Positions 22,666-34,460 are shown, counted from the stretch's first letter. The stretch is DNA of 64,000 nucleotides from Eudorina sp. 2006-703-Eu-15 (GCA_003117195.1 BDSI01000024.1:589347-653346), one strand, 5' to 3'. The notes: a model not told the origin generated them from the sequence alone. Numbers and translations: made by a program.

Positions 22666-22667
<2 letters not shown>

Positions 22668-24668
22668 CAGGGGCAATCCTAGGGGGCGGGGCCCCCCGAA
22701 CGCGCTTCGCGCTGGGGCCCCGCCCAAAAAACACATCGGGCCATGACCCCACCCAGACAGACACCGAAGCACGCAGAGGCGCACAGCGGGGCAGCACTAC
22801 CAACGAGGGCTCGCAACCAGTGTCCCCCTCCCCCCAGGGGCTTCATCGCCAGGGTGGGCATCTTCACGGGCGTGCCGCTGCCCGTGGTGCGCCACGCCAC
22901 CACCGGTCGACAAGCACACACACACACATGCTTGAACATACCGTACGTTGGCTCCTCCATCAACATACATGCCCTCGTGAAGACAACTCACGTACACATG
23001 CAAACCCACCAAGCTTGGCATTCAGACATTGTCAGCAGTATTCGCCATCGTACTGCTGTTTTGCCTGAAATGCCAAGAAAGCATGCGTCCCTAACGCCGA
23101 GGGAGGAAGCATCCCTAACGCCGAGGTGCAAAATCTGGCCGCATGCCTCCACGCCGAGCCCCACGACAGCGGCTCTGTGTAGGAAAGTCTTTGCTGTCAC
23201 CTTAAACAGATGGTATCAACACCCGCACTGTATTTGAGGTGTAGGGCCGTCCAGTCAAAGCAGCAGCAGGGAGCGAGCCTGCAGGGGCAGGACAGCAGAA
23301 CGGATGCCAGTGAGACGGCAGCGACAAGGTGCCGCTTGAAGGTACCGTGGGCAAACAACAATTTTACCACGCTTTTGAGGATTCTCATCGGTCGGTCAGG
23401 CAACCAGTCGCCATTGAAACACGCGCAGCTGTGCCCAAAGTGGTCGAGGTTGATCCCCGCAGTCGCCAGCCAAATTTGCAGCGCTCTTCACGCAAGCTCA
23501 ATCACGTACGAACTGGACTGTTGCAGGCACCTAGAGCTGGTGTGTTTGCTAAGGCTAAGCCGCCGGTGGGCAGATCCTGCGCAGTCACAACACAAACTCA
23601 CCAGCTCCTGTCGCGCTCCCAACACCCAAGCCAGCTGCCGGGGCTGCACGACATAAAGGCGGCCGGGTGGCACAGGCAGTTTAGAAGCTGAATGCCGCTA
23701 CACATGCATAATAATTATGTGGTTTGGGGTTGGGTGCGCGAGAAGTGCTGACACGCGGCGTGGTGAGGAGGGTGTTCGGAGCACCCGGGCATAATGTCGA
23801 CCAGGGGTTAAGACGCCGGAATGTGCTCTTCGGACCAGTCTTGCAGTGCGGTGGTGTGTGTGGTGGGTATCAGGGCAGCGGATGTGGTGACACATCAGGT
23901 GCACAGGTACAACCAATCATGCGCGCCCGTTAAGATTTGGCAGATTGTGTTGACTGTGTTGACTGTGTTATGCCGACCAGCGCTAGAACTTGGGCTGTAG
24001 AGCTGTGCCTTAGACCGCCTGTAGGAGACCTGTCCGGGGCTGGGGCTCGTAAAGCTCGCTGGCACAGGATTGGGGTCTCACTTGTCGCCGAATTGCCATC
24101 GTCCTGGCAGGCAGTGCGGCAGGCCGGTCAGGCGGGCGGCCTCGATGGACTTCGATTTCGACAACATGGTATGACGACGGGGGCGGCGGCGGCGGTCGTG
24201 CTGGTGGCTGCGGCGGCACTGGTCCCGCCTCCCACCCCGTCCTGGACACCCCAAGCAAGGACCAGTCGATGGTGGGTGCTATCCGTTCAGGCCGTCGATC
24301 CCCCAGACCGAAACGCGCGCCTCTACAGTTGTTGCATGAGTGCGCTGTTTGAATCTAAATCAGCCCCACCACGTATCACGTCATAGGATACCCAAAACCC
24401 CACACACTGATGGTGGTCCACGCGCCCTCCGGCCCAGCCATTGTGCGCCCTGATCGAAAACCCAACCACAACGGATGGCTGCCTAGGAAACCGAAATGTA
24501 TGTAGTGAGCAACCAGAGCGCGCGCAAAGACAGAGGCAGCAACAATCCTTCTAGCTCATCCATTGCAGACGCTGCCAACAGACCCAAGCGCTTATCACGA
24601 CCCTGTACGCAGCACACACGCTTCAGGCACTTGAGACCCAAAAATCCCAGCAGCCCCGACTCCCTGAC

Positions 24669-24857
24669 CTAGTTGCAACTAGACCCATCACCCTTACCCG
24701 ATGCCTCCACGTCCGGGACGGACGCCTTCGTGGCGCTATGGTCCTGCGCAGCCTTCAGCAGCAGCTCTGCGTCACCCAAACGCAGGGCTGGCGTTTTGCC
24801 CTTGGCCGTTTCCTCGGCGGTGTCGTCGAGGAGATGCTTGGCGGCGTCGCGGTGATT
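24669..24857 (-). other. possible terminal exon, unknown protein
   Basis: On the minus strand, codons with mostly G/C third positions read DAAKHLLDDTAEETAKGK and then LGDAELLLKAAQDH, ending in TAG at 24669-24671. This could be the last exon of a minus-strand gene or a gene fragment. No upstream exon with a compatible phase was found. Confidence 0.3.
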
Positions 24858-25752
24858 GTCGCCTACGACAGGGTTGGGAGGGAGCATCATCCTGGGCGCA
24901 CGATACAGAAGGGGCCTTGCTGCTTGATACAATACGAAACTCTCGAAAAAGCGCTATAGCATGCGAAAAGGTGGCCCAGGCGATTCATATACTCCTGCCT
25001 CCTTCCAAGAAGTTCCAATCATGCGGCCGCATCGGCCCCATGTATCCGGCAACGAGGACACGTATTGCCTCCCCCCCTCTCGTGCCTCAGACGCGCGTTC
25101 CCAGTATCCCTCCCTCGACACATAAATCCGACGTACATCCAAGACAATTTAAGCGGAAGGCCATGTATAGAGCACAGCGCTATGGTGTATCGGAGGCAAA
25201 ACTGATTTTGCGCGACAGTCAGTGTGGCCCTCCAAGATTCACATATGAAACAGAAATAAAACGTGCCGATGAATCAAAAAGGTGTCGTACTGAGTTATTA
25301 ACTCGGAGAATTGTGTGGGCAGTGAACCATGGGTCCCGCATGGGTTCTGCTTCTTATGATGTCTATCTGGGGGTCGGTGCAGAAAGTTTGAATGACAGCA
25401 TGTGCGACATCTGGCGATTCAGTAACACATGAACTCCCTTATCATGAGCCCTCATGAGCCGGCTGGCGTATCGACAGCGGCCGCCTGGGACGCGGACTAA
25501 AATTGGTTTCCTGGCCTTAATTAATTTCTTGCACTGGACTAGTCCGCCAATGAGTGTCCGTTGACACTACGCGCGCAACGCTGGTCGGGCAGTGTCACTG
25601 TCCTGCGCCGCAGAGCGCTCGGCTGCAGAGCCATGGCAAGACGAGTCGACTTTGCGATAGAGGATTGTTCCGCAAAGTGTAACCGTGCATAATATCTGGC
25701 ACATATAGCCGCCCCACACGCAAACCCCCTTTTGCCCCTCGGGCCCCGGCAG

Positions 25753-26324
25753 GCGGCCAGCTCTACCAGGCCGCCAAGGCGGCGGGCGTGGTCGGCAAAG
25801 CCGCGGCCGCCGATGTGAAGAACCTCAAGCAGTGGGAGTGGGGCGTGCCCGGCACGGCCGTCGCCAACATCCAGAAGCTGTGGACGGGCACCCTCCGACG
25901 CAGCCTCTCGAACTTCAAGGTCATCTCCGGCGGCGGCGTGGACATGTTCGCTTGGACGCCCGACCTCTGGCGTACCTACCTTCAAACCACCAACGGTGTC
26001 AAACCCCGCGGCTTCCACTGGAACTCGTACTGGGTTGCTCACACCGCCCGGGAGCGAGCTGCTGCCGTACTGCCGTTCCCATCGCACACGTACTGCCAGT
26101 TGCTAGCCGCCAGCGGAGGCGCGCAGGCGTCGTCGTTCGCCGCCGACAGCCGGGTCTTTGCGAACAACATCGGATCGGCCGGAGACACGGAGGCGATCAA
26201 GCGGCTTTTGACGGAGTACGGCATGGGGCCGACGGCCGGGCTGGCCTTCTACGGCGTTGGGTTTGACTGCACGAACGCGGCGGCATGGACGACCGGGTGG
26301 GACGGTACGACAACTGTCCCGTAA
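25753..26324 (+). pseudogene. orphan exon plus tail, unknown protein (partial)
   Basis: After an acceptor-like CCCCGGCAG at 25752, a frame with strong third-position G/C encodes LYQAAKAAGVVGKAAAADVK, WEWGVPGTAVANIQKLWTG, VISGGGVDMFAWTPDLWRTY and GFHWNSYW. It then runs without a stop into the copy B tail ending TAA at 26322-26324. About 60 nt between GFHWNSYW and the duplicated part look less coding and could be a short intron. No start exon was found upstream. I do not recognise a family. It is either a gene fragment moved with the duplication or part of a gene whose 5' exons I cannot see. Confidence 0.4.
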
Positions 26325-26543
26325 GGGTTCGTGGCGGCGGCGTCCGCGTTGCTGAACACCACGAGGTCGCCGTACAGGACGCGGTCGTGGGTGCCGATGT
26401 CGTTTGCGAACTTCAGCCGCCTGCCGTCGGTGTGCAACGCCTGGACCCAGTTCTGATGATCTCGGAAGATGAGGAGTTCGATGTGATCAGTCCGGCGTCG
26501 TCGTGTTGCGCGCACTGACGCCCCTGAAAACCAAAGGCCGGCC
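26100..26543. repeat. 443-bp direct repeat, copy B
   Basis: This is the second copy of the duplication at 21103-21545. Differences include Tyr-Thr to Phe-Ala in the plus frame, and Val to Ile and Ser to Asn in the minus frame, with both frames kept open. Confidence 0.93.
26249..26515 (-). pseudogene. coding-like 3' fragment, minus strand, in copy B
   Basis: This is the same minus-strand frame as in copy A (IFRDHQNWVQALHTDGRRLK onward), ending in TAG at 26249-26251 and overlapping the plus-strand tail by 76 nt. Both frames survive in both copies. The family is unknown. Confidence 0.35.
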
Positions 26544-27335
26544 CCTCGGAGACTGGGCTGCAACACGCACGCACTCCCTCACTCTCACCAAGCAGTTCGG
26601 CGAGCACGCATCGCAGACGGCCCTTGCGCCCACGCGCCTGCACTCGCTCCCCACACGCGCTCTCCCGCTCATAATAGCTGCGATAGTGACAAGTAAACAT
26701 ATAGCGGAGATCGCCCTGCACGCGCGCCCACAAACAATCTATGTAGTACAGAGCTGACCGACCACGACCCCATGCACAGGCGTCCCCACAAAAGGGGTTA
26801 GTGGACACTGACGCGATTACTCCCCCACCCCACACCGTCTGAACGGCGCCGGTCGCTGCTCCAAACAGCCCCCCTCCTGCGCACCCCCACCTCCACCGCC
26901 CCTCGTCCACCGCGCCAACGCCCTGACCCCCAATATGTCACCCTACAGACGGTGCCCCCATCCCTGGGGCACTCGAGAAGCGCGCATCGACCGCTGCTCT
27001 GCTGCCAGCCTCACTCAGACCGATCCGGTAGGCAGCGCTGTTCACAGCGGCGACTGCGCGCAAAACGTACGTACGTGATGCTGCACGGCGGTGGGTAGAA
27101 AACGGGATCATATCGATCGGGGGCTTGGCGCTCCTCCGCCGCACAACGCGCTCGTCCCAGCCGCCGGTCATTCCCGCGGTCCCTTTCGCTGTTGTCCAGC
27201 AAAGGCCGCCTTGATGGTCGGTCGCGGCTCAGTGTCCTCGCGGGAGGCCCCCGGAAGGCTACGCAGCTATCCGCCCCCCACCCACCCGCAGCCACGGACT
27301 CCAGCCGCCGGGGGGCTCTGCTTGCCAGCACCCTA
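26544..27335. other. intergenic, nothing recognised
   Basis: This lies between copy B and the stop of the minus-strand methyltransferase gene. It should include that gene's 3' UTR. No coding exon and no structured repeat were seen. Confidence 0.45.
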
Positions 27336-30300
27336 CTACGGCTTCTCGAAGAGGTAGTGCCCGACGCCCCACTCCTCGCCGCCGCGGTAGTTGAATAGCT
27401 CACTGCATCAGGGAGAGGCAGAGGGGAGGGGAGGGAGTATAGGAAATTGGTAGGGGAGGGAGGTTGCGATGCGGCAGGCGGGCTGGAGGGAGGCGCAGTG
27501 CCGGTTTGAGCTGCGCCAGGAAGAGGAGGGGGACTAGGACCGGTGCAGCGCAATCACATACCACATGACGCCGGTCCTCACTCCAGGCAGGCAGGCAGCC
27601 AACCATGCCGCCTCATACGGCTCCCCAAATGGGCAACTCTGGGGCAGATAGGTCTGATACCCTCGCCTCGCTGCAAGCTCTCGCCACACTGCAGGCCCGC
27701 TGCATCCCCCCGCCTGCGAGCCGCGGGCTGATCCGTCCGTCCGGCTACGGGACGACCCGCAGGCCGGGGCTGTGTACCGTAGAAACTAACATTACACTCG
27801 CTGCGCCCCATCCGCTCACCGACCCGCGGGGCCACACTCACCTGCAGGCCATGTAGAAGATGCGCCAGCGGTGGTACCACACCGCCGCCGGGGAGTCGCT
27901 GCCCTTGTAGGCGCCGTCCAAGATGGAGAGGACCTGCAGAGGTAGCGGGCAGGGAGGAGAAGGAGGAGGAAGGGGGAGGAAGGGAGAAGCAGTCAAAAAG
28001 AAGGCGGGGTCAGGTCGGGTCAAGTCAGGTCAGGTCGGGTCAGGTCAGGTCAGGTGGGGTCACGTCACGTCATGTCATGTCCGCGACGCACCACATACGC
28101 CCTCACCCACACCCAAACACAGCGCGTGTGGCTGGTGGTGATTACGTCGCACCGCTGGTGTCGGCGGCTTCAGCAATTGCACTGAGGTAAGTTACGTGCA
28201 GGGAGGGGGTCCACCCACCTTCCCGCCGGCGCTACGACCCAAACCCAGCGCGCCGTACTATTGCCTCATCGTGCCGGCATCGCACCGCTTGATCCGCACT
28301 CGTGGGGGACACTCAGCACCGTAGGACCTTCCGACCCTCCACTCGTCTGGTGGTAACCTCTGAGGGTGGTAACCACAGGTGGTCACACCTCTTTCGGTTC
28401 CGTTTCGCCCACTCCCACTCCCACTGCCACTCCAGGGAAGACATAGATTGCCCTTGACCCCAGCGCCCTTCCTCGCCCTTCCTCGCCCCGCTGCTGCACA
28501 CTGCCTCACCGACTTGCGGTGGCGGTCGTGCCGCACCAGCCAGTCCTCGAGCGTCCGCGAGTAGTGCTGCCCGTTGACGTACCTGGAGCGAGCCAGAGGC
28601 TGCGGTTAGACAAAGAACCCGCCCCGAGTGAGAGTGTGTGTTTAGAAATGCAAAGTGAGTGTGTGTAAGTCATCTAAGCAGGCAGAACAGGAGTGCGTGG
28701 CATGCGAGGGGCCGTGTGTGTGGGGGGGGGGGCGAGGGAGCGGTATCACGAGGGGAGGTGGTGCCAGTGCGAGCGCGAGCGGCAGCGGCAGCGGCAGGGC
28801 CAGGGCCAGGGGCAGAGGCGGCTCCTCACCACTGGTTTCGGATCACGAGGTCGTCTTGGAAGTACAGCAGCAGGTCCAGGGAGGGCATCGTGCCGCCCGT
28901 GAAAAAGTACTTGCTCATCCAGTCTGTGCAGCGGCATGGGCGGCCGGGGGGCGGGGGCGCAGCCGGGGACGACGCAGCCGGGGGTTGCAGGGGCCGGCGG
29001 AGGGTTACTGGGAAACTGGGTGGTAACCAGATGGGACTGCGCGCGCGGGGGATGTGAGGCTCGGAGGGCGTCCTAGGCGACCACGACAGCCGCAACCGAC
29101 CGATCAGGGCGGCCCCAGGGTGGCCCCGTCGGGTCACTGAAGCCGGCTTGCGGCTCTTCGCCGAGCGGGATAGGGGTGCACTCCCCAGGCCGGCAGAGGC
29201 GAGCACCCACCCTTGCCAACAAAAGTGGACCGCAGCGGAATGCGTTGGCCCCCTCCTTCCATGTTTGCACTACATCCCTAGTCCCGTTACAGTATTGAGA
29301 TTCAAAGGTGGCATGTGGGGGCGGGGCGGAGGGACACCGCCGCGCCATGCGGCGGATTCCGCCCCCAAGACCAACCCCCACGCGGCCCCCCCTCCCCCCC
29401 GACGATACGGCTCCGCACTCACCCTCCTCCGAGTTAACCTCAAAGTGGTACGGCGTGGACCTGTGCACAAAGATGTGTACGAACAACTTCCCGCCGACCG
29501 CCAGCCACTTGGAGATCTGGTGGCATCACCAGTCAGGTGGCCGCGGGGGGAGGGAAGGGGGTGCGGGACATCGCGACCCGAGGGTTTGATGTAACCGTTA
29601 GAAGGTGGACCCGAGTCCTGACCCGTGGGTTTGACGTCGGCATGGGGTTACCGTACTGGGGACCTGTGGGGACACACTCAGCTACGGTCGGCGGCCGCGG
29701 GAGGGGGGAGCTTCCGGGACTCGTCGCCGACTGATACAGCCCTCTGCTGTATCAAGACGATCACGACCGCAAAGTAAGACCCCAGCAGTGCCGGCCCACC
29801 CGCTCGTTGGCTCGCTGGTTTGGTGAACCGGACCCACCCGCTCAGAGCAACACCACGTGCCGCGCGCAGCTTGGCACGGAGCCGTCCCGCCCTAGGGACA
29901 CACCCCGCTCCTCCGCCTCCTCCTCCTCCGCCGCCGCCGCCTCCTCCTCCGCCGCCTGCTCCTCCTCCGCCGCCGCCGCGTCCTCCTCCCCCTCCAGTTC
30001 ATACAGAAACACACTCCCAGCCCGGCCATCCCCCGAATCTCATCGTTTCCTCCACACCTCACCTTGTTCATGAGGATCTTATAGTTCTTCATGTGCTCGA
30101 ACATCTCGATCGACACCACCCGGTCGTACAGATCCCCCGGCGCCTCGAAGTCCACCATGTTGGCCGTTACGACCTGGCGGTTGGCAGTTGGGCGGTTGCA
30201 CGTGACGGCCAGCAAAATGACGCTCCCCAAGAAGCGCGATGCCCGAGGGGATATTCCAACCGTCAGCTGCACCACAGCCTGGCGATACCCCCTCCATTAC

Positions 30301-32574
30301 CCGGGAAGAAGGTCCCCTCCAATACCCGTCCCCTCCAATACCCATCTCCTCAAACACCCATCCCCTCCAATACCCGGGACGAAGGTTCCCTCCAATACCC
30401 GTCCCCTCCAATACCCGTCCCCTCCAACACCCGGGAAGGCGGCCACCTCCCTGTCGTGTCCCGACCCTCGCCCCGCAGAACCCCACCCACCGTGAGGTTG
30501 TTGATGCCCCGCTTGCGGGCCTCCTCGTCGATGAAGGCCTTCTGGGTGGCCGAGTTGGAGACCGCCACGAAGGTGGAGGCGGGGTAGCGGGCGGCCGCAA
30601 ACAGCGAGAAGGAGCCCCAGCCGCACCCCAGCTCCAGCACGCGCTGCCCCGGGGCCAGCTGCGCCCGCTCGCAGTACAGGTCTGGGGGGGCCCAACGGGG
30701 GGGGGCATGAGGTCAAAGGACAAAGGACCAAGGCCAGGCGAGCTCTGTAAAGCGAGAGAGCACAGAGGATCCATGGACGAGAGAGAAAGGGTACGTGTGT
30801 ACGACTCGGACTCCAACTGCCGTTCTCCTAGTCCGCCAAAACCTCCTGTCCTGTCCTGTCCTGTCCTGTCCTGTCTTCTACAGGCCCCCACGTGCATCTA
30901 GCTGCCGTGCGATACCCATCCCCCATACACACACGTGTGAGCGTCAACCCGAGCCCTCACCCGTCACCAGACCAGCCGGCCCCATCAGACACCCGCCCGC
31001 GGGGCCCCAGAGAGCTGACGACCGCCCGGACAGCAGTTCCGCAGAACCCCACACAGCGGCTCCAGCGGCTTCAGGGGGGGCGCGGAAGACCCATCCAGAC
31101 CCATCCCCCTCCCTCCCGGGGATCGCGAGGGGAGGTTCCGCTGGCTGCGTCCAGATGGCTGGCTGGCTGGCTGGCTGGCTGGCCGGCTGGGTGGATGGAT
31201 GGATGCTGTGCCCGCCTTTCCCAGCGGCGCCAACCCCTGGGGGCCGCAGCCCCCGGCTCCCGGCGGACGGGCACCCCAGCACCTTGTGAACTCCCCCCTA
31301 TGCGGCGGGACCTGGGCGGGTTGTCACTACCGTAGAGCGAGTAAACCCACCCAGCCAACCCAGCCCCCTGTTTGTCAATAAAGACAGCGAAAACCCAGCC
31401 CATCCAGATTTAGCGGGGAATACCGTGTCGGGCCACGGACTCCCACCTTGCGCCCCCCGGGTACCCCGCGCGCGGTCTCTATCTTTCCGTTGCTATGCAG
31501 GTACCGCACCACGCAAGTATACTGAGTTATGCTGGGTGTGCCCGGGTTCGTTCTTCGGGTTTATTTATTTTTCTCAATTTAGCCCCCCGGGTACCTATCG
31601 CCCCCCGTTCCTCAATTTAACCCCCCGTTCCTTGCCCGTGAGCCCCTCCCACACCCCGCCTCCCTCGCCGTGCCGCCACCACTCCGGCTTGGTCGTGCCT
31701 GGCCCGCCACCCATCCAACCCAACCCCCTCACATCCTGCCTCCCCCAGCCCCCCGTCCCACATGCCCAGCCCGCGCCGCCGCCTGCTCTCACCCAACATG
31801 TTGAACTCGGCCTGGTTCAGGGAGTCCCGCGGGGTCAGGTACAGGCAGCTGCTGTACTTGAGGTGGGAGCCCAGGCACAACAGGTAGTACGGCGTGGGGA
31901 CCTGGCACGGCGAGGGGGGGGAGCAGGACGCCTCTGGAGATGCCGTATCGCGCTTGGCTGGGGGGTTCATCCCGCGGACTAGTGCAGACTTCGCGCGCGT
32001 TTGTTCGGCTTGTCTCGACAGAACCCCCCCCCCACGTCTACATGCTGAGGAGGTGCACGCCTGGCACCGCTCCTGGTTTTGACTGGGACTGGTATCCTGA
32101 ACTGCACCGATCGATGTGCAATCTCCAGCCTGGCGACGGGGCCACGTTTTTGTGTGGCAGTAGCCGGGGCCCCTGCCGCGCTCCTCGCCCCAGGGGCACA
32201 TTAAAACCACAGCCCAGACCCACCTCGTAATGCTGCTCGTTGGCTTCTGCGGTGTTGATCGCGATCGGCATCTTCTTCAGCTCATCAACGAAAGCAATTG
32301 TTTGCCGCAACCGCGCGTTAAGGTCCTTAGGCACCTGACGTTGATTTGGGCGGGGAAGATGCTTTATGAAGTAAATATCATCTCACCGGTGGCCTCGCAG
32401 CCGCAAGCTCACCTCCTCAACACGCACGCTCAGGAGATACCGGATTCCCAGACGCAAGACAAAGTCAGGTACCATCCCAGACTCTGTGGCGTCTATAAAT
32501 AATTTCACAAGAGCATTGTACATCTTGCCAAGGCCCAGCTGCTTCCGCAGCGTTCGTAGCAGTGCAAGGAGCAT
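27336..32574 (-). CDS. coclaurine N-methyltransferase-like SAM-dependent methyltransferase, 10 exons, complete
   Basis: Exons in transcript order are 32574-32413, 32334-32224, 31901-31793, 30681-30491, 30173-30063, 29516-29423, 28923-28830, 28582-28510, 27933-27842 and 27402-27336. They sum to 1104 nt and encode 367 residues, close to plant coclaurine N-methyltransferases. A TAG lies in frame 21 nt before the ATG. The order of blocks follows that family: [29 protein letters not shown], motif [11 protein letters not shown] (142-151), [20 protein letters not shown] with E214, E217 and H218 where the plant enzymes have their catalytic Glu and Glu-His, [32 protein letters not shown], and [18 protein letters not shown] at the end. 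The fold is shared with cyclopropane-fatty-acid synthases, but the N- and C-terminal blocks fit the CNMT group better. Green algae are not known to make benzylisoquinoline alkaloids, so the acceptor substrate is unknown. Confidence 0.93.
27430..27480 (-). repeat. R1 copy before exon 10 of the methyltransferase gene
   Basis: The minus strand contains CCTACCAATTTCCTATACTC and a pyrimidine tract. It ends about 30 nt before the last acceptor at 27402. Confidence 0.7.
28008..28075. repeat. GGGTCAGGTCAGGTC satellite in a methyltransferase intron
   Basis: Tandem GTCAGGTCGG/GTCAG units lie upstream, in gene orientation, of exon 9. Confidence 0.85.
28633..28665 (-). repeat. dispersed element R4
   Basis: GTGTTTAGAAATGCAAAGTG on the plus strand is the reverse complement of the R4 core. 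Confidence 0.6.
28670..28710 (+). repeat. dispersed element R5
   Basis: CTAAGCAGGCAGAACAGGAG matches 14026-14065 in a different gene. Confidence 0.6.
30288..30440. repeat. 15-bp minisatellite in a methyltransferase intron
   Basis: About nine imperfect copies of CCCTCCAATACCCGT lie between exons 4 and 5. On the minus strand all frames are open, giving artefactual Gly/Trp/Arg repeats. Confidence 0.9.
31532..31628 (+). repeat. dispersed element R2, full and partial copy
   Basis: GGGTTCGTTCTTCGGGTTTA, a T-rich run and CTCAATTTAGCCCCCC are followed by a second partial CTCAATTTAACCCCCC. They lie in a methyltransferase intron. Confidence 0.65.
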
Positions 32575-34265
32575 CCTTTTGCGTGCTTTAGGCTACCCGA
32601 AGGGTAGAAATCTGTAAATGAATGACTGCAGGGCACAATATTTTGTTTGAACATAACATAGAGCATCGTGATCCATCATCCATGCTTCCATGGCGCGTGG
32701 AACTTCTGTCCGTTGTCCGTTGGTGTTGCACTATGTTCGTACCCTGTATTCAATAATCGGGCAAGAACTCCGTTAGCATCTGCATTTAAGGGTTTAGACA
32801 CGAAGCCACCGTCTGCCGGCTCATAACACGAAGGAGTCACCAATGACAGCCGACAAAACCTTTCATGCTCTGCTTCCGTGGGAACCGTTCTTCTCATTGG
32901 TTTCGGATGCCAAATTAAAGACACATTGGTTCAAAAGACGCCTTCGATCAAAACAGCGTCTCGGGCGTCACGGCGTAAACCTCTGGCGTAAACGTATAAG
33001 TGTGACGTAGAGCTGTCCACCACCCCCTGGCAACCATCGCTCTACGTCAGATGCAAGCGTGCATCACCAGAAGGCAGCTGTCACCCACATTCGACATTTT
33101 CAGGAAACCGAAACTCGGGGCTGGCCGGACGTATGACAGCGGTAGTGTGACAGCGGTCAAATGTCGGGACAACGTGTGGGCGTTGACGTTAGACCCGTAA
33201 CGTCCGGAGGACCGAACCCGCAGTAGCCCATTTCCGTTGGTCGCTAAAGCCCATTTCCGTTGGTCGCTAACCACCTGCATTCCCGCGCACGCAAGCGCAG
33301 CGCAGTCCCATATGGCTCGGCCCGTACTGGCCCGTATCGCGCCGCCTTTTCCTCAAGGGGGCTTCCGACCAGTTGCCCGTATCATAGCTCTTACTCCCGA
33401 CGACGTCGCACTGGCTTCCCGCCGCTGGGCTTTCCGACCAGTGCCCGTGTAGCACCGCCTTTCCCCCCGCGGGGCCTTCCGGCATGTTGGGTTCAAGGCC
33501 CTGACTGAACACCCAAATGCAAGAAACGGCATGGGCGCCGGTCGACCATTATGGGCTCCGAGGATGCGACTTGCGTCCGCTCCGTCCCCTCATTCCCCAC
33601 CCGGTGCTCCCTCATCCTCTCGCATCAGAGCAGCAACCTTGTAACGGTTACTAATGTGGTGCTCACTGCCGTGCTCACGCGAGGCAATAAAGTTTAAGGA
33701 AACCTGCGACCCAGCGGTGAATGCGTCGGACGACGCCGTGGACGCGCCTTCCGATCGGCCAGTCCTAGAGCCCTCACGAGCCCTCACCAGCGAAGGGAAA
33801 AACCGAGAGTGGAAGCTGCAGGACCACTGCCGCGTCGGCCTGGATCCCTTTGCTGCCCCACCGCTCTCCACACGCACTGCAACCGAAAGCCGCAGCCAGT
33901 GCATTAGTAGGAAGGGGAAGGGGAAACGGCAGCACCGCACGCGCGGCCTGGACCGAGGGGGCGCGCGCTGTGTGGCGGGCGATTGTTCCGTGGCCGTCTG
34001 ACGTCCCCTTTCTGCCCCGCTGCCGTTCCTTGGCCGGGCTCTCTATCGCCTCCTCCGCCGCGCCTTCCACCGACTCGGGACAGAATCGTCGCCCGACAGA
34101 ATCGGTCCGGTGGTGCTGAGCGCCGCCCGTTGATAGCGCTGAGGCGCCCGAGGGGGTTGTCCCGGGTGAGGGACCCGAGGGAACCCCTGGCGGGTGCGGG
34201 CCACCAGGCAAGCGGTTGGAGGGGTCCCGCCGCACACCCCCGGACGGCACGGGACGGCGCTGGCA
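32575..34265. promoter_or_regulatory. divergent intergenic region
   Basis: These 1.7 kb separate the ATGs of the minus-strand methyltransferase and the plus-strand large protein, so both promoters should lie here. Content includes a short tandem duplication at 33222-33271 (CCCATTTCCGTTGGTCGCTAA twice, shown here at the 20-base limit plus one) and related CTTCCGACCAGT segments at 33361-33443. No coding exon is supported. Confidence 0.45.
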
Positions 34266-34460
34266 ATGCGTCCACGATGGGTGCCGCTGCTGCTGCGCCT
34301 GCTGCTGCAACAACCTCTGCTGCTGCAACAACCTCTGCTGCTGCAACAACCTCTGCTGCTGCTGCTCCTACTGGCCCTCCTTGGGGGCGGGGCAGCGGCG
34401 ACCGACCCGGGGGAAACCCTGCAGGTGTGTATGTTTGTGTGTGTAAAAGAGAACTGAGCC

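Larger units (their letters stand above)
21546..25752. other. gene-poor, less GC-rich block
   Basis: These 4.2 kb lie between the two direct repeats and have visibly lower GC than the flanking genes. I find no set of exons with coherent phase. Notable content is a (CA)n run at 22630-22665, a weak coding-like minus-strand end near 24669-24857 (separate entry), and otherwise unstructured sequence. Reverse-transcriptase, integrase and transposase motifs were looked for in the translated frames and not seen. Confidence 0.45.

Noticed and set aside
24669..25432. Plus-strand 243-residue reading frame in the gene-poor block
   Set aside because: Composition and codon use are not exon-like, and it overlaps a better minus-strand candidate.
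21103..26543. The direct repeats as LTRs of a retrotransposon
   Set aside because: No TG...CA termini, target-site duplication, primer-binding site or reverse-transcriptase/integrase frames were found, and each copy contains coding-like gene tails.
27336..32574. Annotation as cyclopropane-fatty-acid synthase
   Set aside because: The SAM fold is shared, but the VPT-x-Y/F, HLKYS, [15 protein letters not shown] and C-terminal EEW blocks and the length match the coclaurine N-methyltransferase group better.
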